Shown here piece by piece: positions 55,051 to 63,396 of a stretch of 64,000 nt of DNA. The stretch is taken from contig NZ_CP018620.1 in the NCBI RefSeq assembly GCF_001908275.1, positions 3,410,001 to 3,474,000 of the forward strand, given 5' to 3'. This DNA comes from Paenibacillus xylanexedens (lineage in GTDB: Bacteria > Bacillota > Bacilli > Paenibacillales > Paenibacillaceae). Numbering within the stretch: the stretch's first letter is position 1; every line of letters starts with the position of its first letter. The notes under the pieces are model-generated. The model was not told the DNA's origin. It searched no databases and was given only the letters and a program-made list of their open reading frames with translations. The translations under genes were made by a program, and so were the position numbers.

Positions 55051-55370
55051 GGTTCCTTAATCCTCCTGCGCCATTAATAGTTGCAAAGTGAATCTATACG
55101 TTTATGCAACAGCATAACCATAATAGTACGTGTTCAAATAGGACGGTTTTCAGTACCGAGAAGACATTTCGGCTGAATTCCATATTCGATGCTGATGATG
55201 CCTCTAGGCATCCTTCGTAATCAAAAGCGGACTTTTTGAACAACCTCTAATGTGGATTATTCTGCTGTAGACTCGTGTACATAATTTGCATGAATAGAAG
55301 TATATCACACAACGGTGGGAAATACAGCCAATCTGCATAGCATGTCAGGTCACAACCTTCACAACTTGAA
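55051..55370. other. 320-base gap on the minus-strand side
   Basis: Between the DUF441 gene and the hypothetical gene, both on the minus strand. It holds small hairpins (GATGCC/GGCATC near 55197-55212, CCGAGAAG..TTTCGG near 55158) but no clear terminator or promoter, and no gene. Confidence 0.4.
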
Positions 55371-55823
55371 TCAGGATTTGCCCAGCAGCAATGATAAAAT
55401 TCCCGCCGCAATCAATGGACCCACAGGTACACCCTTGAATAGGGCAACCCCAAGTACCGTTCCGATTAACAGCCCTGCAACGACAGTTGGCTGTGTACCC
55501 ATCAGCGTAGCGCCACGTCCTCCGAGATATGCCACCAGTAATCCTACGCCAATGGCGAGCAGGGACTTCCAGTGCAGGAAAGACTCACCGATCGTCTGCA
55601 GACTCATCTTTCCACTGGCAAGAGGTGCCATCACGCCAATGGTCAGAATGATAATGCCCAGTGTAAGTCCGTATTTTTCAAGCCATGGAAATGCCTGATT
55701 CAGGTTCAGGACTCGTAGCAACAACAGAAATACCATCGCTACGGTCACAGGTGTGTTGCTGCTGATAATCCCGAGAGCCGCAAATACGAGCAACAGCAGG
55801 GAAGTCATATCCATTGTTTTCAT
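55371..55823 (-). CDS. UPF0756/DUF441 membrane protein (YtwI-like)
   Basis: 150 residues with four to five hydrophobic segments and glycine-rich turns ([33 protein letters not shown]) characteristic of the YtwI family. Its ATG overlaps the stop of the upstream reductase gene (ATGA), so it is co-translated. A link to redox or membrane physiology is only suggested by this coupling. Confidence 0.9.
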   Translation of the reverse strand: MKTMDMTSLLLLVFAALGIISSNTPVTVAMVFLLLLRVLNLNQAFPWLEKYGLTLGIIILTIGVMAPLASGKMSLQTIGESFLHWKSLLAIGVGLLVAYLGGRGATLMGTQPTVVAGLLIGTVLGVALFKGVPVGPLIAAGILSLLLGKS

Positions 55824-56818
55824 TTCCCTTCAGTCTGTCCACGTTGTTTGCTAACGATATGTTCCGCAATGTAACGTCCATGCCAGCGCCCGGATTCAAT
55901 AAAGACTTCATTGGCATTACGCCCCGAAGCGATGACTCCGCCCACATATACACCAGGTACGCTGCTTTCCATCGTTTGTGCATCATATAGAGGTTTATCC
56001 ATATCATCAGACATCTCCACACCTACCGACGTGAGTAGTTGACGATCTGGACGGAAACCGGTCATTGCCAGTACGAAGTCATTATCCAGTTCCCGAGTGG
56101 AACCATCCGTGTGTATCAGACGAATCGAATCATCCAGTATTTCATTCACGCGTGATTCCAGGTGGAGTGTGATATGACCTTTTGTCACCATGCTCTCGAA
56201 TAGCGGACGTACCCATGGTTTAATATGCTGGGACAGACCACTGCCGCGATAAACCATATCAATATGTGCTCCGACCCGAACCAGTTCCATGGCCGCATCC
56301 ACGGCTGAGTTGCTTCCGCCAATAATGGCGACACGTGTACGGGTATACGGGTGGGCTTCCCGGAAGTAGTGGGTTACCTTATCTTTATCTTCTCCAGGGA
56401 TGCCCAGATAGTTAGGATGGTCAAAATAACCGGTAGCTACAACTACATTGCGTCCAACATGTACGATGGCCTCCCCGCGGCGATTGAGCGTATGTACCTC
56501 AAACGTACCATCATCCTTGCGTTTAATTTCACGGGCTTCCTCATAGTTATGAACACGCAGACCAAAATGTTCGGCTACCCTGCGATAATAGGCAAGTGCT
56601 TCATAACGAAACGGTTTATCATTAGGTGTGCTGAACGGAACGTTTCCGATCTCAAGCAGCGGGGCTGTGCTGAAAAACTGCATATGGGTTGGATACAGAT
56701 AAATAGATTGAACGATATTGTGTTTCTCAACGATCACAGCGGACAGTCCCAGCCGCTCACATTCAATGGCAGCAGACAGACCGCATGGGCCTCCGCCGAT
56801 AATAATGACATCTTCCAT
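55820..56818 (-). CDS. bdr: Bdr/YpdA-type bacillithiol disulfide reductase
   Basis: 332 residues from the ATG at 56818 (AAGGAGG upstream). A flavoprotein with an N-terminal FAD motif [13 protein letters not shown] and an NADPH motif [13 protein letters not shown] near residue 166, ending [12 protein letters not shown]. YpdA proteins use NADPH to reduce oxidised bacillithiol. The conserved cysteine near the N-terminus (GGPCGL) is present. It diverges from an ArsR-type gene, and the intergenic palindrome may affect both. Confidence 0.9.
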   Translation of the reverse strand: MEDVIIIGGGPCGLSAAIECERLGLSAVIVEKHNIVQSIYLYPTHMQFFSTAPLLEIGNVPFSTPNDKPFRYEALAYYRRVAEHFGLRVHNYEEAREIKRKDDGTFEVHTLNRRGEAIVHVGRNVVVATGYFDHPNYLGIPGEDKDKVTHYFREAHPYTRTRVAIIGGSNSAVDAAMELVRVGAHIDMVYRGSGLSQHIKPWVRPLFESMVTKGHITLHLESRVNEILDDSIRLIHTDGSTRELDNDFVLAMTGFRPDRQLLTSVGVEMSDDMDKPLYDAQTMESSVPGVYVGGVIASGRNANEVFIESGRWHGRYIAEHIVSKQRGQTEGK

Positions 56819-56926
56819 GTTCTTAATCCTCCTTATTTCAAGCAATATAATCCTACCGTAAATAACGAGCCAATGCCAGTTCAAGCGTGGAGTTTAATTA
56901 GACAGGCTTACTTGAAACCAAAGGAG

Positions 56927-56955
56927 TTGACGTGCAGAGAAGAAAAGGCTAATAT
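56927..56955 (+). promoter_or_regulatory. Sigma-A promoter of the ArsR-type gene
   Basis: TTGACG, a 17-base spacer and TAATAT, ending 2 bases before the palindrome at 56958-56977. Confidence 0.75.
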
Positions 56956-56957
56956 CA

Positions 56958-56977
56958 AATTAGATATATATCTAATT
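56958..56977. promoter_or_regulatory. Perfect 20-bp palindrome, candidate operator
   Basis: AATTAGATATATATCTAATT lies right over the predicted transcription start of the ArsR-type gene, the place of an autoregulatory operator. Size and symmetry fit a dimeric winged-helix repressor. Confidence 0.7.
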
Positions 56978-56993
56978 GAAAGCGAGATGAACG

Positions 56994-57590
56994 ATGATGC
57001 AGCTGGAGAAAATTGTGGCTTATCATAAAGCGTTGGCTGACCCGACCCGGCTTCGCATACTGCTGTTGTTGGCACAGGGTGAACTGCACGGACAGGCACT
57101 TGCCGAGCGGCTGAATCTGTCACAGCCAACCGTGACACATCATGCATCCAAGCTGAGAGAGGCGGCGCTGATTAAGGAACGACGGGAGAAAAATACAGTG
57201 TATTTCACACTCAATCCTTCGTTTATCCGTGAGAATGCACAGGCTTCGGTTGATTTTATCTTTGATCGAGAGGAGGTTGCGGATATGAGTGATGTGAACG
57301 AAACATTGAAAGCGTCGGTCATGAGGAATTTTTTCTCTAAAGATGGACGACTGCGTCAGATTCCGGCTCAATACAAGAAAAAACTGATTGTACTTGGTCA
57401 TCTGGTCGAGCAGCTTGAATGTGGTCGGAAGTATACGGAAAAAGAAATCAATACATTTATAAAGCAATACCATGAAGACTTTGCCACGATTCGGCGGGAA
57501 TTTATCATGCATCAGTTCATGTATCGGGAAGAGGATATCTATGAATTGAATCCGAAGGAAATGTGGACACGCTGGGATCAGATCAAATAG
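56994..57590 (+). CDS. ArsR-family regulator with DUF2087 domain
   Basis: 198 residues. An N-terminal ArsR winged helix (KALADPTRLRILLLLAQGELHGQALAERLNLSQPTVTHHASKLREA, about 12-60) precedes a C-terminal DUF2087 domain (about 110-190, RKYTEKEINTFIKQYHEDFATIRREFI). No metal-binding cysteine pair is seen, so the signal is probably not arsenite. ATG 56994 or 56997 can start. The gene has its own promoter with a palindrome over the start point. Confidence 0.9.
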   Translation: MMQLEKIVAYHKALADPTRLRILLLLAQGELHGQALAERLNLSQPTVTHHASKLREAALIKERREKNTVYFTLNPSFIRENAQASVDFIFDREEVADMSDVNETLKASVMRNFFSKDGRLRQIPAQYKKKLIVLGHLVEQLECGRKYTEKEINTFIKQYHEDFATIRREFIMHQFMYREEDIYELNPKEMWTRWDQIK

Positions 57591-57618
57591 AGTAGCTGGT
57601 GGTAAAAAAAGTTTGGGC

Positions 57619-57648
57619 TTGACAACTGTAAAGCTCAGTGTGTAACAT
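57619..57648 (+). promoter_or_regulatory. Promoter of the mini-gene/rsgA-like transcript
   Basis: TTGACA, an 18-base spacer and TAACAT, about 25 bases before the ribosome site of the mini-gene. Confidence 0.7.
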
Positions 57649-57680
57649 AATGGATAATTCTACAAGGGAGGCGATTGTTT

Positions 57681-57752
57681 ATGACAAATTTAAATGCAGT
57701 ATACGTTAATTTGAATATGAACAGCGTCTCCGGAACGGATCAAAGCATGTAA
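57681..57752 (+). CDS. 23-residue peptide, candidate leader peptide
   Basis: ATG to TAA, with an excellent AAGGGAGG site upstream. The peptide begins MTNLNAVYVN and ends SGTDQSM; it is polar, with no signal sequence. It is followed by a hairpin (CGTTA-TGGATA...TATCCA-TAACG, about 57758-57789) and a terminator. It has the look of a translated leader, not a chance frame, but could be a free small protein. I know no homologue. Confidence 0.6.
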   Translation: MTNLNAVYVNLNMNSVSGTDQSM

Positions 57753-57811
57753 TTTTGCGTTAGCTGGATAGCAGTATCCATTGTAACGTGAAGTATCGCA
57801 TGCTCAGATGA

Positions 57812-57841
57812 AGCCACGGTGACGCACCCGTGGCTTTTTTG
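57812..57841 (+). terminator. Terminator 1 in the leader of the rsgA-like gene
   Basis: AGCCACGG pairs with CCGTGGCT, followed by TTTTTTG. Confidence 0.88.
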
Positions 57842-57947
57842 TTTGCCGATAAAGGGTGTTCCTGAATTGTTTATATCGGAGGGTTAAGTATTCTATCCGG
57901 TAGATCTACAAGAAGGGATGATCTTTGATTCGGCTAACTACTTATTG

Positions 57948-57977
57948 CCACGGGTGTATTTCTACTCGTGGTTTTTT
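57948..57977 (+). terminator. Terminator 2 in the leader of the rsgA-like gene
   Basis: CCACG pairs with CGTGG across a 14-base loop and is followed by TTTTTTG. It shares the CCACGGGTG text with terminator 1 and lies close to the start of the rsgA-like gene. A TTG-initiated frame (57925-57984) preceded by AAGGGATG runs through it. Confidence 0.7.
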
Positions 57978-58000
57978 GTTTTGATCTGAACCGGAGATGA

Positions 58001-59146
58001 TTGTTCACTCGGCTTGAACGAAGTAAACAACTTATTTTGGGAGGAATTTTTATTTTAGATAACCATATTGAGAAGTACGGCTGGTCAGCAAAGTGGCAGG
58101 AACTGTGGCAAGAGACAGGGATGGAAGAGCAGGAGAAAAAGCCAGCCAGAATTATCGCAGACCATGGACATCTGCAACGTTTGATTACAGAAGAGGGAGA
58201 ATGCTGGGGAAGAATTTCGGGCCGAATGCGTCATGATAGTCTGGAGACCAGCTTGGCACCAGCGGTTGGAGATTGGGTGGCCATTACAGGTCAGGCAGGT
58301 GAAGAAGCAATTATTCACAATCTGGTGCCCCGTCGGAGCAGGGTATCGAGACAGGCGGCAGGTCCAGTGACCAAGGAACAATTAATCGCCGCAAACGTAG
58401 ATACACTGTTAATCGTGGCAGCACTTAATCATGATTTCAACCTTAGACGACTGGAAAGATACGTGATGATGGCTTGGAATGGTGGCGTAAGGCCAGTAAT
58501 TGTCTTGAGCAAAAGTGATCTGTGCAACAATGTGGAAGAACAGATCCGAAGTGTGGAAGGAATAGCCCCAGGTGTTGAAGTGCTTGCGATATCTGCAGTG
58601 GAGGGTCAAGGTAAATCCTTACTGGAACGATACTTGCAGCCAGGGCTGACTGTTGCGCTCACAGGATCTTCTGGCAGTGGCAAGTCTACGCTGGTGAACT
58701 GGATGATGGGTGAGGATGTGCAGCTTACGCAATCCGTCCGCGAGGGAGACAGTCGTGGGAGACATACGACAACACACCGGGAGATGTTTGTACTTCCACA
58801 GGGAGCCGTATTGATCGATACTCCAGGAATGCGCGAGCTTAATCTCTGGGATGAGGGCAATGATGGGCTGTCACATGCGTTTGGAGAAATTGAAGAACTT
58901 GCCGCCACGTGCCGATTTCTGGATTGCAGTCATACACGGGAAGCTGAATGTGCAGTGAAAGAGGCCATACAGGATGGTTCATTGGATGAAAAAAGACTGA
59001 ATAATTATCTGAAAATGCAGAAGGAATTGCAATATCAGCAACGAAAGGAAGAAGTGGCATCCAGAAGGCGTACCGCTTCCAGCAAACCGGCCAATAGTCG
59101 CAAACCCAAGCACTCCCGTAGTGTGAAAGAGTGGGAGGAAGCCTGA
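58001..59146 (+). CDS. RsgA-type (YjeQ/EngC) ribosome small-subunit GTPase
   Basis: A circularly permuted GTPase that checks late 30S assembly. Order of motifs: OB-fold N-terminal part, G4 LSKSDL near residue 171, G1 TGSSGSGKST near 223, G3 DTPGMRE near 275, then the zinc motif (CRFLDCSHTREAECAV). A Lys/Arg-rich tail ends the protein. TTG 58001 is given as the outer start, but its site is close and it adds 17 untypical residues. An ATT at 58052 has GGGAGG 7 bases upstream and gives a family-like N-terminus (LDNHIEKYGW). This is probably a paralogue of the main rsgA, since it stands outside the usual ribosomal context. Confidence 0.9.
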   Translation: MFTRLERSKQLILGGIFILDNHIEKYGWSAKWQELWQETGMEEQEKKPARIIADHGHLQRLITEEGECWGRISGRMRHDSLETSLAPAVGDWVAITGQAGEEAIIHNLVPRRSRVSRQAAGPVTKEQLIAANVDTLLIVAALNHDFNLRRLERYVMMAWNGGVRPVIVLSKSDLCNNVEEQIRSVEGIAPGVEVLAISAVEGQGKSLLERYLQPGLTVALTGSSGSGKSTLVNWMMGEDVQLTQSVREGDSRGRHTTTHREMFVLPQGAVLIDTPGMRELNLWDEGNDGLSHAFGEIEELAATCRFLDCSHTREAECAVKEAIQDGSLDEKRLNNYLKMQKELQYQQRKEEVASRRRTASSKPANSRKPKHSRSVKEWEEA

Positions 59147-59202
59147 AATCAGGCGGGCATCATCCGGCACCTTGCATAAGATAGGTCAGGAGGGATGTCA
59201 TT

Positions 59203-59541
59203 ATGCCGGATTACAGGATTATTGTAGATCTGTCTGACCACATGTTATATCTTCTGGATGGCAATCAGGTGATCAAGGGCTATCCCGTGGGCACTGGCAA
59301 GATGCTCACACAGACTCCAAACGGGGAGTTCACTATTGTTAACAAACAATCCAATCCAGGTGGGCCATTTGGCGTGTTGTGGATGGGGTTGTCTGCTCCC
59401 CATTATGGGATACACGGAACCAATGAGCCTTGGTCTATTGGCAAATCTGTCTCCCACGGTTGTATACGCATGTACAACTCGGATGTACTGGATCTGTCTT
59501 CCAAGGTATCTGTAGGCACTAGGGTAACGATCCGGCCGTAG
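59203..59541 (+). CDS. L,D-transpeptidase YkuD domain protein
   Basis: 112 residues, just the YkuD catalytic domain: [24 protein letters not shown], then [25 protein letters not shown] with the catalytic cysteine in SHGCIRM. Neither a signal peptide nor a LysM domain is present, unlike B. subtilis YkuD (LysM plus catalytic domain). In sporeformers such short forms may act in spore wall formation. The stop lies in the loop of the terminator at 59529-59552. Confidence 0.9.
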   Translation: MPDYRIIVDLSDHMLYLLDGNQVIKGYPVGTGKMLTQTPNGEFTIVNKQSNPGGPFGVLWMGLSAPHYGIHGTNEPWSIGKSVSHGCIRMYNSDVLDLSSKVSVGTRVTIRP

Positions 59542-59552
59542 GGCCGGATTTT
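59529..59552 (+). terminator. Terminator overlapping the L,D-transpeptidase stop
   Basis: ATCCGGCC pairs with GGCCGGAT around the TAG stop, then TTTAC; weak T run. Confidence 0.6.
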
Positions 59553-59654
59553 ACTTTATAAGAGGTAGTTCAATGGATCAATTTGGAATTATAGAAAGAA
59601 GAACATATAATATGGTAAAAATATGGCAGTTACGAGAGAAAGCGAGTGATAGCT

Positions 59655-60194
59655 ATGCTGATCAGGCCAGCGCGTGAAGGGGATGCGCAGGGGATAGCTT
59701 ATGTACATACGGAGAGTTGGAAAACAACGTATCGGGGAATTGTGCCTGACGATTTTTTGGATCATTTGACTATAGAGTCAAGATTGTCTCAGTGGGAGAA
59801 GACTATTCGTTCTGGCGAAAAGGATCAGATCCTGGTAGTAGCTGAACAGCCTGATGGGAACATTGTCGGATTTGCTTGTGGGGGTAAGGAGCGTGAAGGC
59901 AAATCACCTTATGATGGAGAGTTGTATGCTATATATTTGCTGAAGGAAGTGCAACAAACGGGGATAGGTCAGCAACTGGCGACACATGTCGTTCATCATC
60001 TGCAGACCCACAATATGAAACGTTTGATCATATGGGCTTTGGAGCGTAATTCAGCTTGCCACTTCTATGAAAAGATGGGAGGCACTCCAGTCCAGAAACA
60101 GTCCCTCCGCATTGGTGGTCAAGATCTGATCGAAGTTGGCTACGGATGGGAAGACTTGAGCCTCTTTGGAGAGAAGAGCCTGCCCGACTGTTGA
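59655..60194 (+). CDS. GNAT-family N-acetyltransferase
   Basis: 179 residues from ATG 59655; GTG 59646 is an alternative, and neither has a strong site. GNAT motifs: IRPAREGDAQGIAYVHTESW at the N-terminus, the acetyl-CoA loop LKEVQQTGIGQQLATHVVHHL near 98-118 and WALERNSACHFYEKMGG near 130. The pattern LIRPAREGDAQGI..V..SW..TYRGIVPDDFL is widespread in Bacilli acetyltransferases. The substrate is unknown. Confidence 0.88.
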   Translation: MLIRPAREGDAQGIAYVHTESWKTTYRGIVPDDFLDHLTIESRLSQWEKTIRSGEKDQILVVAEQPDGNIVGFACGGKEREGKSPYDGELYAIYLLKEVQQTGIGQQLATHVVHHLQTHNMKRLIIWALERNSACHFYEKMGGTPVQKQSLRIGGQDLIEVGYGWEDLSLFGEKSLPDC

Positions 60195-60364
60195 AAGACG
60201 TCCAGATGGTGAGAGAATAGTGTGGGTTGTATTGTTTCCCTTAAGTTTAAAGAATGGAAGAGCTAATTCAGGTCTTAACGTTTGCGTAATTCTGAACAAG
60301 GTTAATGATGTATTACACCGTTGTGCAGGTGTGACATTTAATCTTGATCAGGAGGCGTATTCAC

Positions 60365-61840
60365 ATGACTTTAATGGACACTGAACATACAACATGGACG
60401 AAACAATATATTAATGGCAGCTGGGTAGATGGCTCCGGTGAGAAAACAATGGAGAATATCAATCCTTATACGGGAGAAGTTATTGCCACATGGCGTTCTT
60501 CCAATAAGAAAGACATAGATAAGGCTTATGAGTCAGCTCAGAAAAATTCAATTGAATGGGCGAAGTCATTACCTGCTGCGAAAGAAGAGGTATTGCGTAA
60601 AGTTTCATCCCTGATGGCGGAGCGAAAAGAGGAGATCATTCAACTGTTGATCACGGAATCCGGGAGTACCCGAATCAAATCGGAGGCGGAGTTTGCAGCG
60701 GCTAAACGCATTGTGGACGAAGCATCATCTTTTCCTTATCGCATGAAGGGTGAGATCATCCCGTCCAATACCCCTGGCAAAGAGAACCGTGTGGTTCGTG
60801 AGCCGAAGGGAGTGATTGGTGTTATCGGGCCATGGAATTTCCCTTTGCATCTATGCCTTCGATCTGTAGCCCCAGCGATTGCTCTTGGTAATGGTGTCGT
60901 GATTAAACCAGCATCAGACACTCCGATTACGGCAGGTTGGCTCATTGCCGATTTGTTTGAACAGGCTGGTCTGCCTAAGGGCGTGCTGAATGTCGTTGCG
61001 GGAAGTGGCAACGAGATCGGGGATTACTTTGTCGCTCATCCGGTTCCCAAAGTAATTTCATTCACGGGTTCCACAGAAGTTGGACAAGGGATCGGTAAAC
61101 TGGCGGGTGAACATTTAAAAGAAACTGCACTGGAACTAGGTGGCAACAACGCCATGGTTGTGCTGGAAGATGCGGACATTGAACGTGCTGCCGAAGCGGC
61201 GGTCTTTGGCAAGTTTCTGCATCAGGGACAGATCTGCATGGCGCTGAATCGTATCATTGTGCATGCCGATATTTACGACCAATTCGTCGAATCATTTGTT
61301 GCCAAAACGAAGAATATCCAGGCAGGCGATCCGGCGGATGCCAAAACACTTGTGGGTCCTCTCATTCGGGAAAAAGAGGTAGAACGATTGCTGGAGCTTG
61401 TGAACAAAACCAAGGCCGAAGGTGCACGATTATTGCTCGGGGGGACCAGTAAAGGCAGTGTGCTGTCTCCTACTATACTTGCCGATGTTAAACCTGAACA
61501 AGATATCGTGCAGCAGGAATTATTCGGCCCCGTGGCAGTGATCATGAAGGCTCGAGATGAGCAGGAAGCTGTACGTTTGGCGAATGATACTCCTTATGGA
61601 CTTAGTGGTTCCGTATTCACCAGCGATCTGAATCGAGGATATCGGGTTGCCCAGCGCATTGAATCGGGTATGGTGCATGTAAATGATCAGTCTGTGAACG
61701 ATGAAGCGCATGTGATGTTTGGCGGTGAAAAAGCTTCAGGGATTGGACGTTTCGGTGGGGATTGGGCCATTGAGAAGTTTACACGTACGCGTTGGATCAG
61801 CATTCAGCACCAATATCGGGAATATCCGGGAGTGAAATAA
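60365..61840 (+). CDS. Aldehyde dehydrogenase
   Basis: 491 residues from ATG 60365 (AGGAGG 9 bases upstream). An NAD(P)-dependent enzyme oxidising an aldehyde to an acid. The catalytic glutamate lies in LELGGNNAMVV near residue 258 and the catalytic cysteine in FLHQGQICMALNRI near 292. FTGSTEVGQ (cofactor site) is near 236 and FGGEKASGIGRFGG near the C-terminus. It resembles benzaldehyde/vanillin-type dehydrogenases. Neighbours give no pathway. Confidence 0.94.
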   Translation: MTLMDTEHTTWTKQYINGSWVDGSGEKTMENINPYTGEVIATWRSSNKKDIDKAYESAQKNSIEWAKSLPAAKEEVLRKVSSLMAERKEEIIQLLITESGSTRIKSEAEFAAAKRIVDEASSFPYRMKGEIIPSNTPGKENRVVREPKGVIGVIGPWNFPLHLCLRSVAPAIALGNGVVIKPASDTPITAGWLIADLFEQAGLPKGVLNVVAGSGNEIGDYFVAHPVPKVISFTGSTEVGQGIGKLAGEHLKETALELGGNNAMVVLEDADIERAAEAAVFGKFLHQGQICMALNRIIVHADIYDQFVESFVAKTKNIQAGDPADAKTLVGPLIREKEVERLLELVNKTKAEGARLLLGGTSKGSVLSPTILADVKPEQDIVQQELFGPVAVIMKARDEQEAVRLANDTPYGLSGSVFTSDLNRGYRVAQRIESGMVHVNDQSVNDEAHVMFGGEKASGIGRFGGDWAIEKFTRTRWISIQHQYREYPGVK

Positions 61841-61916
61841 GTCGAAAAAGAGTAAATTAGCAGGGGCAACTATGAATGATTAGAGTGGGTTACAAAAAGA
61901 TCGACAAATCATGCGA

Positions 61917-61950
61917 AAGTCCGTCTCCAGCTTGGTGGGACGGGCTTTTT
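61917..61950 (+). terminator. Terminator after the aldehyde dehydrogenase gene
   Basis: AAGTCCGTC and CC pair with GG and GGACGGGCTT, followed by TTTTG. Confidence 0.75.
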
Positions 61951-61991
61951 GCACAATATTACACCTCGGCAAAGTACGGCTTAAGATAAGA

Positions 61992-62237
61992 GTGGAAAAG
62001 CTGTTTGGGGCTGACGCTATCTGGTTATTTATGGATACACGGAAGAATCGATCCGTAAATCCAATGGCAAAGGGGCTTAAATTCATGTCCATTGACCGCT
62101 TTATTCTGAGGAAACTGAATACCTGTCAGGAAGAACATACACGTGCCAATTTGGTTCGGCTGTTTGTCATTCGTATTCGTAAAGCCGAGATTGCGGAAGA
62201 ACATGATGCCGCCTATGTCCTGAGCAAACTGAACTGA
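61992..62237 (+). CDS. Doubtful small protein, about 81 residues
   Basis: An open frame with several possible starts; an ATG at 61911 falls in the preceding terminator, so GTG 61992 is taken, with a poor ribosome site. The protein is basic in the middle (RNRSVNPMAKGLKFMSIDRFILRKLN) and ends EEHDAAYVLSKLN. No family is recognised. A strong terminator follows, which supports transcription, but the gene could be an artefact. Confidence 0.4.
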   Translation: MEKLFGADAIWLFMDTRKNRSVNPMAKGLKFMSIDRFILRKLNTCQEEHTRANLVRLFVIRIRKAEIAEEHDAAYVLSKLN

Positions 62238-62285
62238 GTGATGGCTGATAATAATTGCGATCCGCTGTTAACGTGTATACAACTC

Positions 62286-62325
62286 AAAAAAGGAAGCTTG
62301 TCTATAACGACAGCTTCCTTTTTCA
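62286..62325. terminator. Bidirectional terminator
   Basis: AAAAAGGAAGCTTGTC pairs with GACAGCTTCCTTTTT, flanked by A and T runs; it serves the plus gene and the convergent minus gene. Confidence 0.92.
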
Positions 62326-62359
62326 TGTCTTGTAATGACTGTGTCTTACTTGACTCCTT

Positions 62360-62599
62360 TTAATATAACGATAAAGCAAGGGAGTCGTTTTCACTTCGAC
62401 TGTGGAGAATGGCTTCTCCATTAACAATCTCAATACTAATTAAAGAATGCAGACATTTTTGAATGGCGCGTTTACCGTTGCTAATTTTATGCTCAAGAGC
62501 ACTGCTAAGCAATCTTAATGTCTTCTGCATAGGTTGTTTGTTTTCTTGATTAAAATATACAGGGATTGATTTGTTTTGAAAGGTTATTAGGGTTCTCAC
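62360..62599 (-). CDS. Small hypothetical protein
   Basis: 79 residues on the minus strand, GTG start 7 bases after GAGGTGA. It contains KTLRLLSSALEHKISNGKRAIQKCLHSLISIEIVNGEAIL. No domain, signal or membrane segment is recognised. A good ribosome site and terminator make it a likely real gene in an AT-rich stretch. Confidence 0.6.
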   Translation of the reverse strand: MRTLITFQNKSIPVYFNQENKQPMQKTLRLLSSALEHKISNGKRAIQKCLHSLISIEIVNGEAILHSRSENDSLALSLY

Positions 62600-62712
62600 T
62601 TGAAATCACCTCACGGTTGTTATTTCATACAGCTAATATTAAATTCCAATGCTTAAAATTACCTTAAAATCAGCTTATGAAAACATAAAGGTGGGTAATG
62701 TTTGAAAAGTGT

Positions 62713-62729
62713 TCACAATTCAATTGTGA
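62713..62729. promoter_or_regulatory. Perfect palindrome in the gap before the type VII locus
   Basis: TCACAATT-C-AATTGTGA, 17 bases, lies in the AT-rich gap 62600-63021 between the minus-strand small gene and the yukD-like gene. It is an operator candidate for either direction. I see no clear promoter elements nearby, and nothing else to call in this gap. Confidence 0.5.
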
Positions 62730-63021
62730 GCGAAGGAATAAAAGTCCTGAAAAACGTAACTTAATTACCATTTAAATGGAACGAAAAACGATAATTTTCG
62801 TATCCTCGCAATATTAAATTGCATAACTGCCACAAAAGTTCTGAGTCGAATGTACGATATTTTAATATATACGTGGGTCATATGTAACAAAATTACAAGT
62901 GGTACATTGCAAACAGGGTGTTTATGTAAGAAAATAGGGTTGATATAACGATTCATTCTCTTTTTTTTGATTTAATCTGACATTAGGACAATTTACATAT
63001 GAGACCATGGGAGGGATTCGG

Positions 63022-63342
63022 ATGATTCTAACCGTGTATTCCGGCCGCGAGGAAGGAGAATGGTTCGACATCGATGTTCCGGACGAATGTACCATTGAAC
63101 ATTTGAAGACATTACTCGGCGTTCGCATTTTTGGACAGGCACCGGGAGACGGCATTCAGTACATCCTTGAAGCCAAGTTTCCGGAAGGTCTGTGGTTCTC
63201 TCCGCAGAACGCACAGCAGTTAATGGAAACAGGGTTGCGACAAGGCAGTTGCGTACGTGTCCAGCGGGCTTTTTCAACAACTTCGGAAGAAGCGCCTGTA
63301 TATGGAAGACGTTCATTGTTTCAGCAGGACAGCAACGAATAG
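63022..63342 (+). CDS. yukD: YukD/EsaB-like ubiquitin-fold protein of type VII secretion
   Basis: 106 residues from ATG 63022, with GGGAGGG 6 bases upstream (an in-frame ATG at 63007 overlaps the site). The sequence MILTVYSGREEGEWFDIDVPDECTIEHLKTLL resembles the ubiquitin-like beta-grasp of YukD/EsaB. The following gene begins like an EssC-type ATPase, which supports the call. EsaB/YukD proteins are cytoplasmic accessory factors of the Firmicute type VII system. No WXG100 gene precedes it in this window. Confidence 0.8.
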   Translation: MILTVYSGREEGEWFDIDVPDECTIEHLKTLLGVRIFGQAPGDGIQYILEAKFPEGLWFSPQNAQQLMETGLRQGSCVRVQRAFSTTSEEAPVYGRRSLFQQDSNE

Positions 63343-63396
63343 GGCTTTTGAACGTATACATTCATTATTGAACGAACTAAAGGAGGTCTTCTCTTC

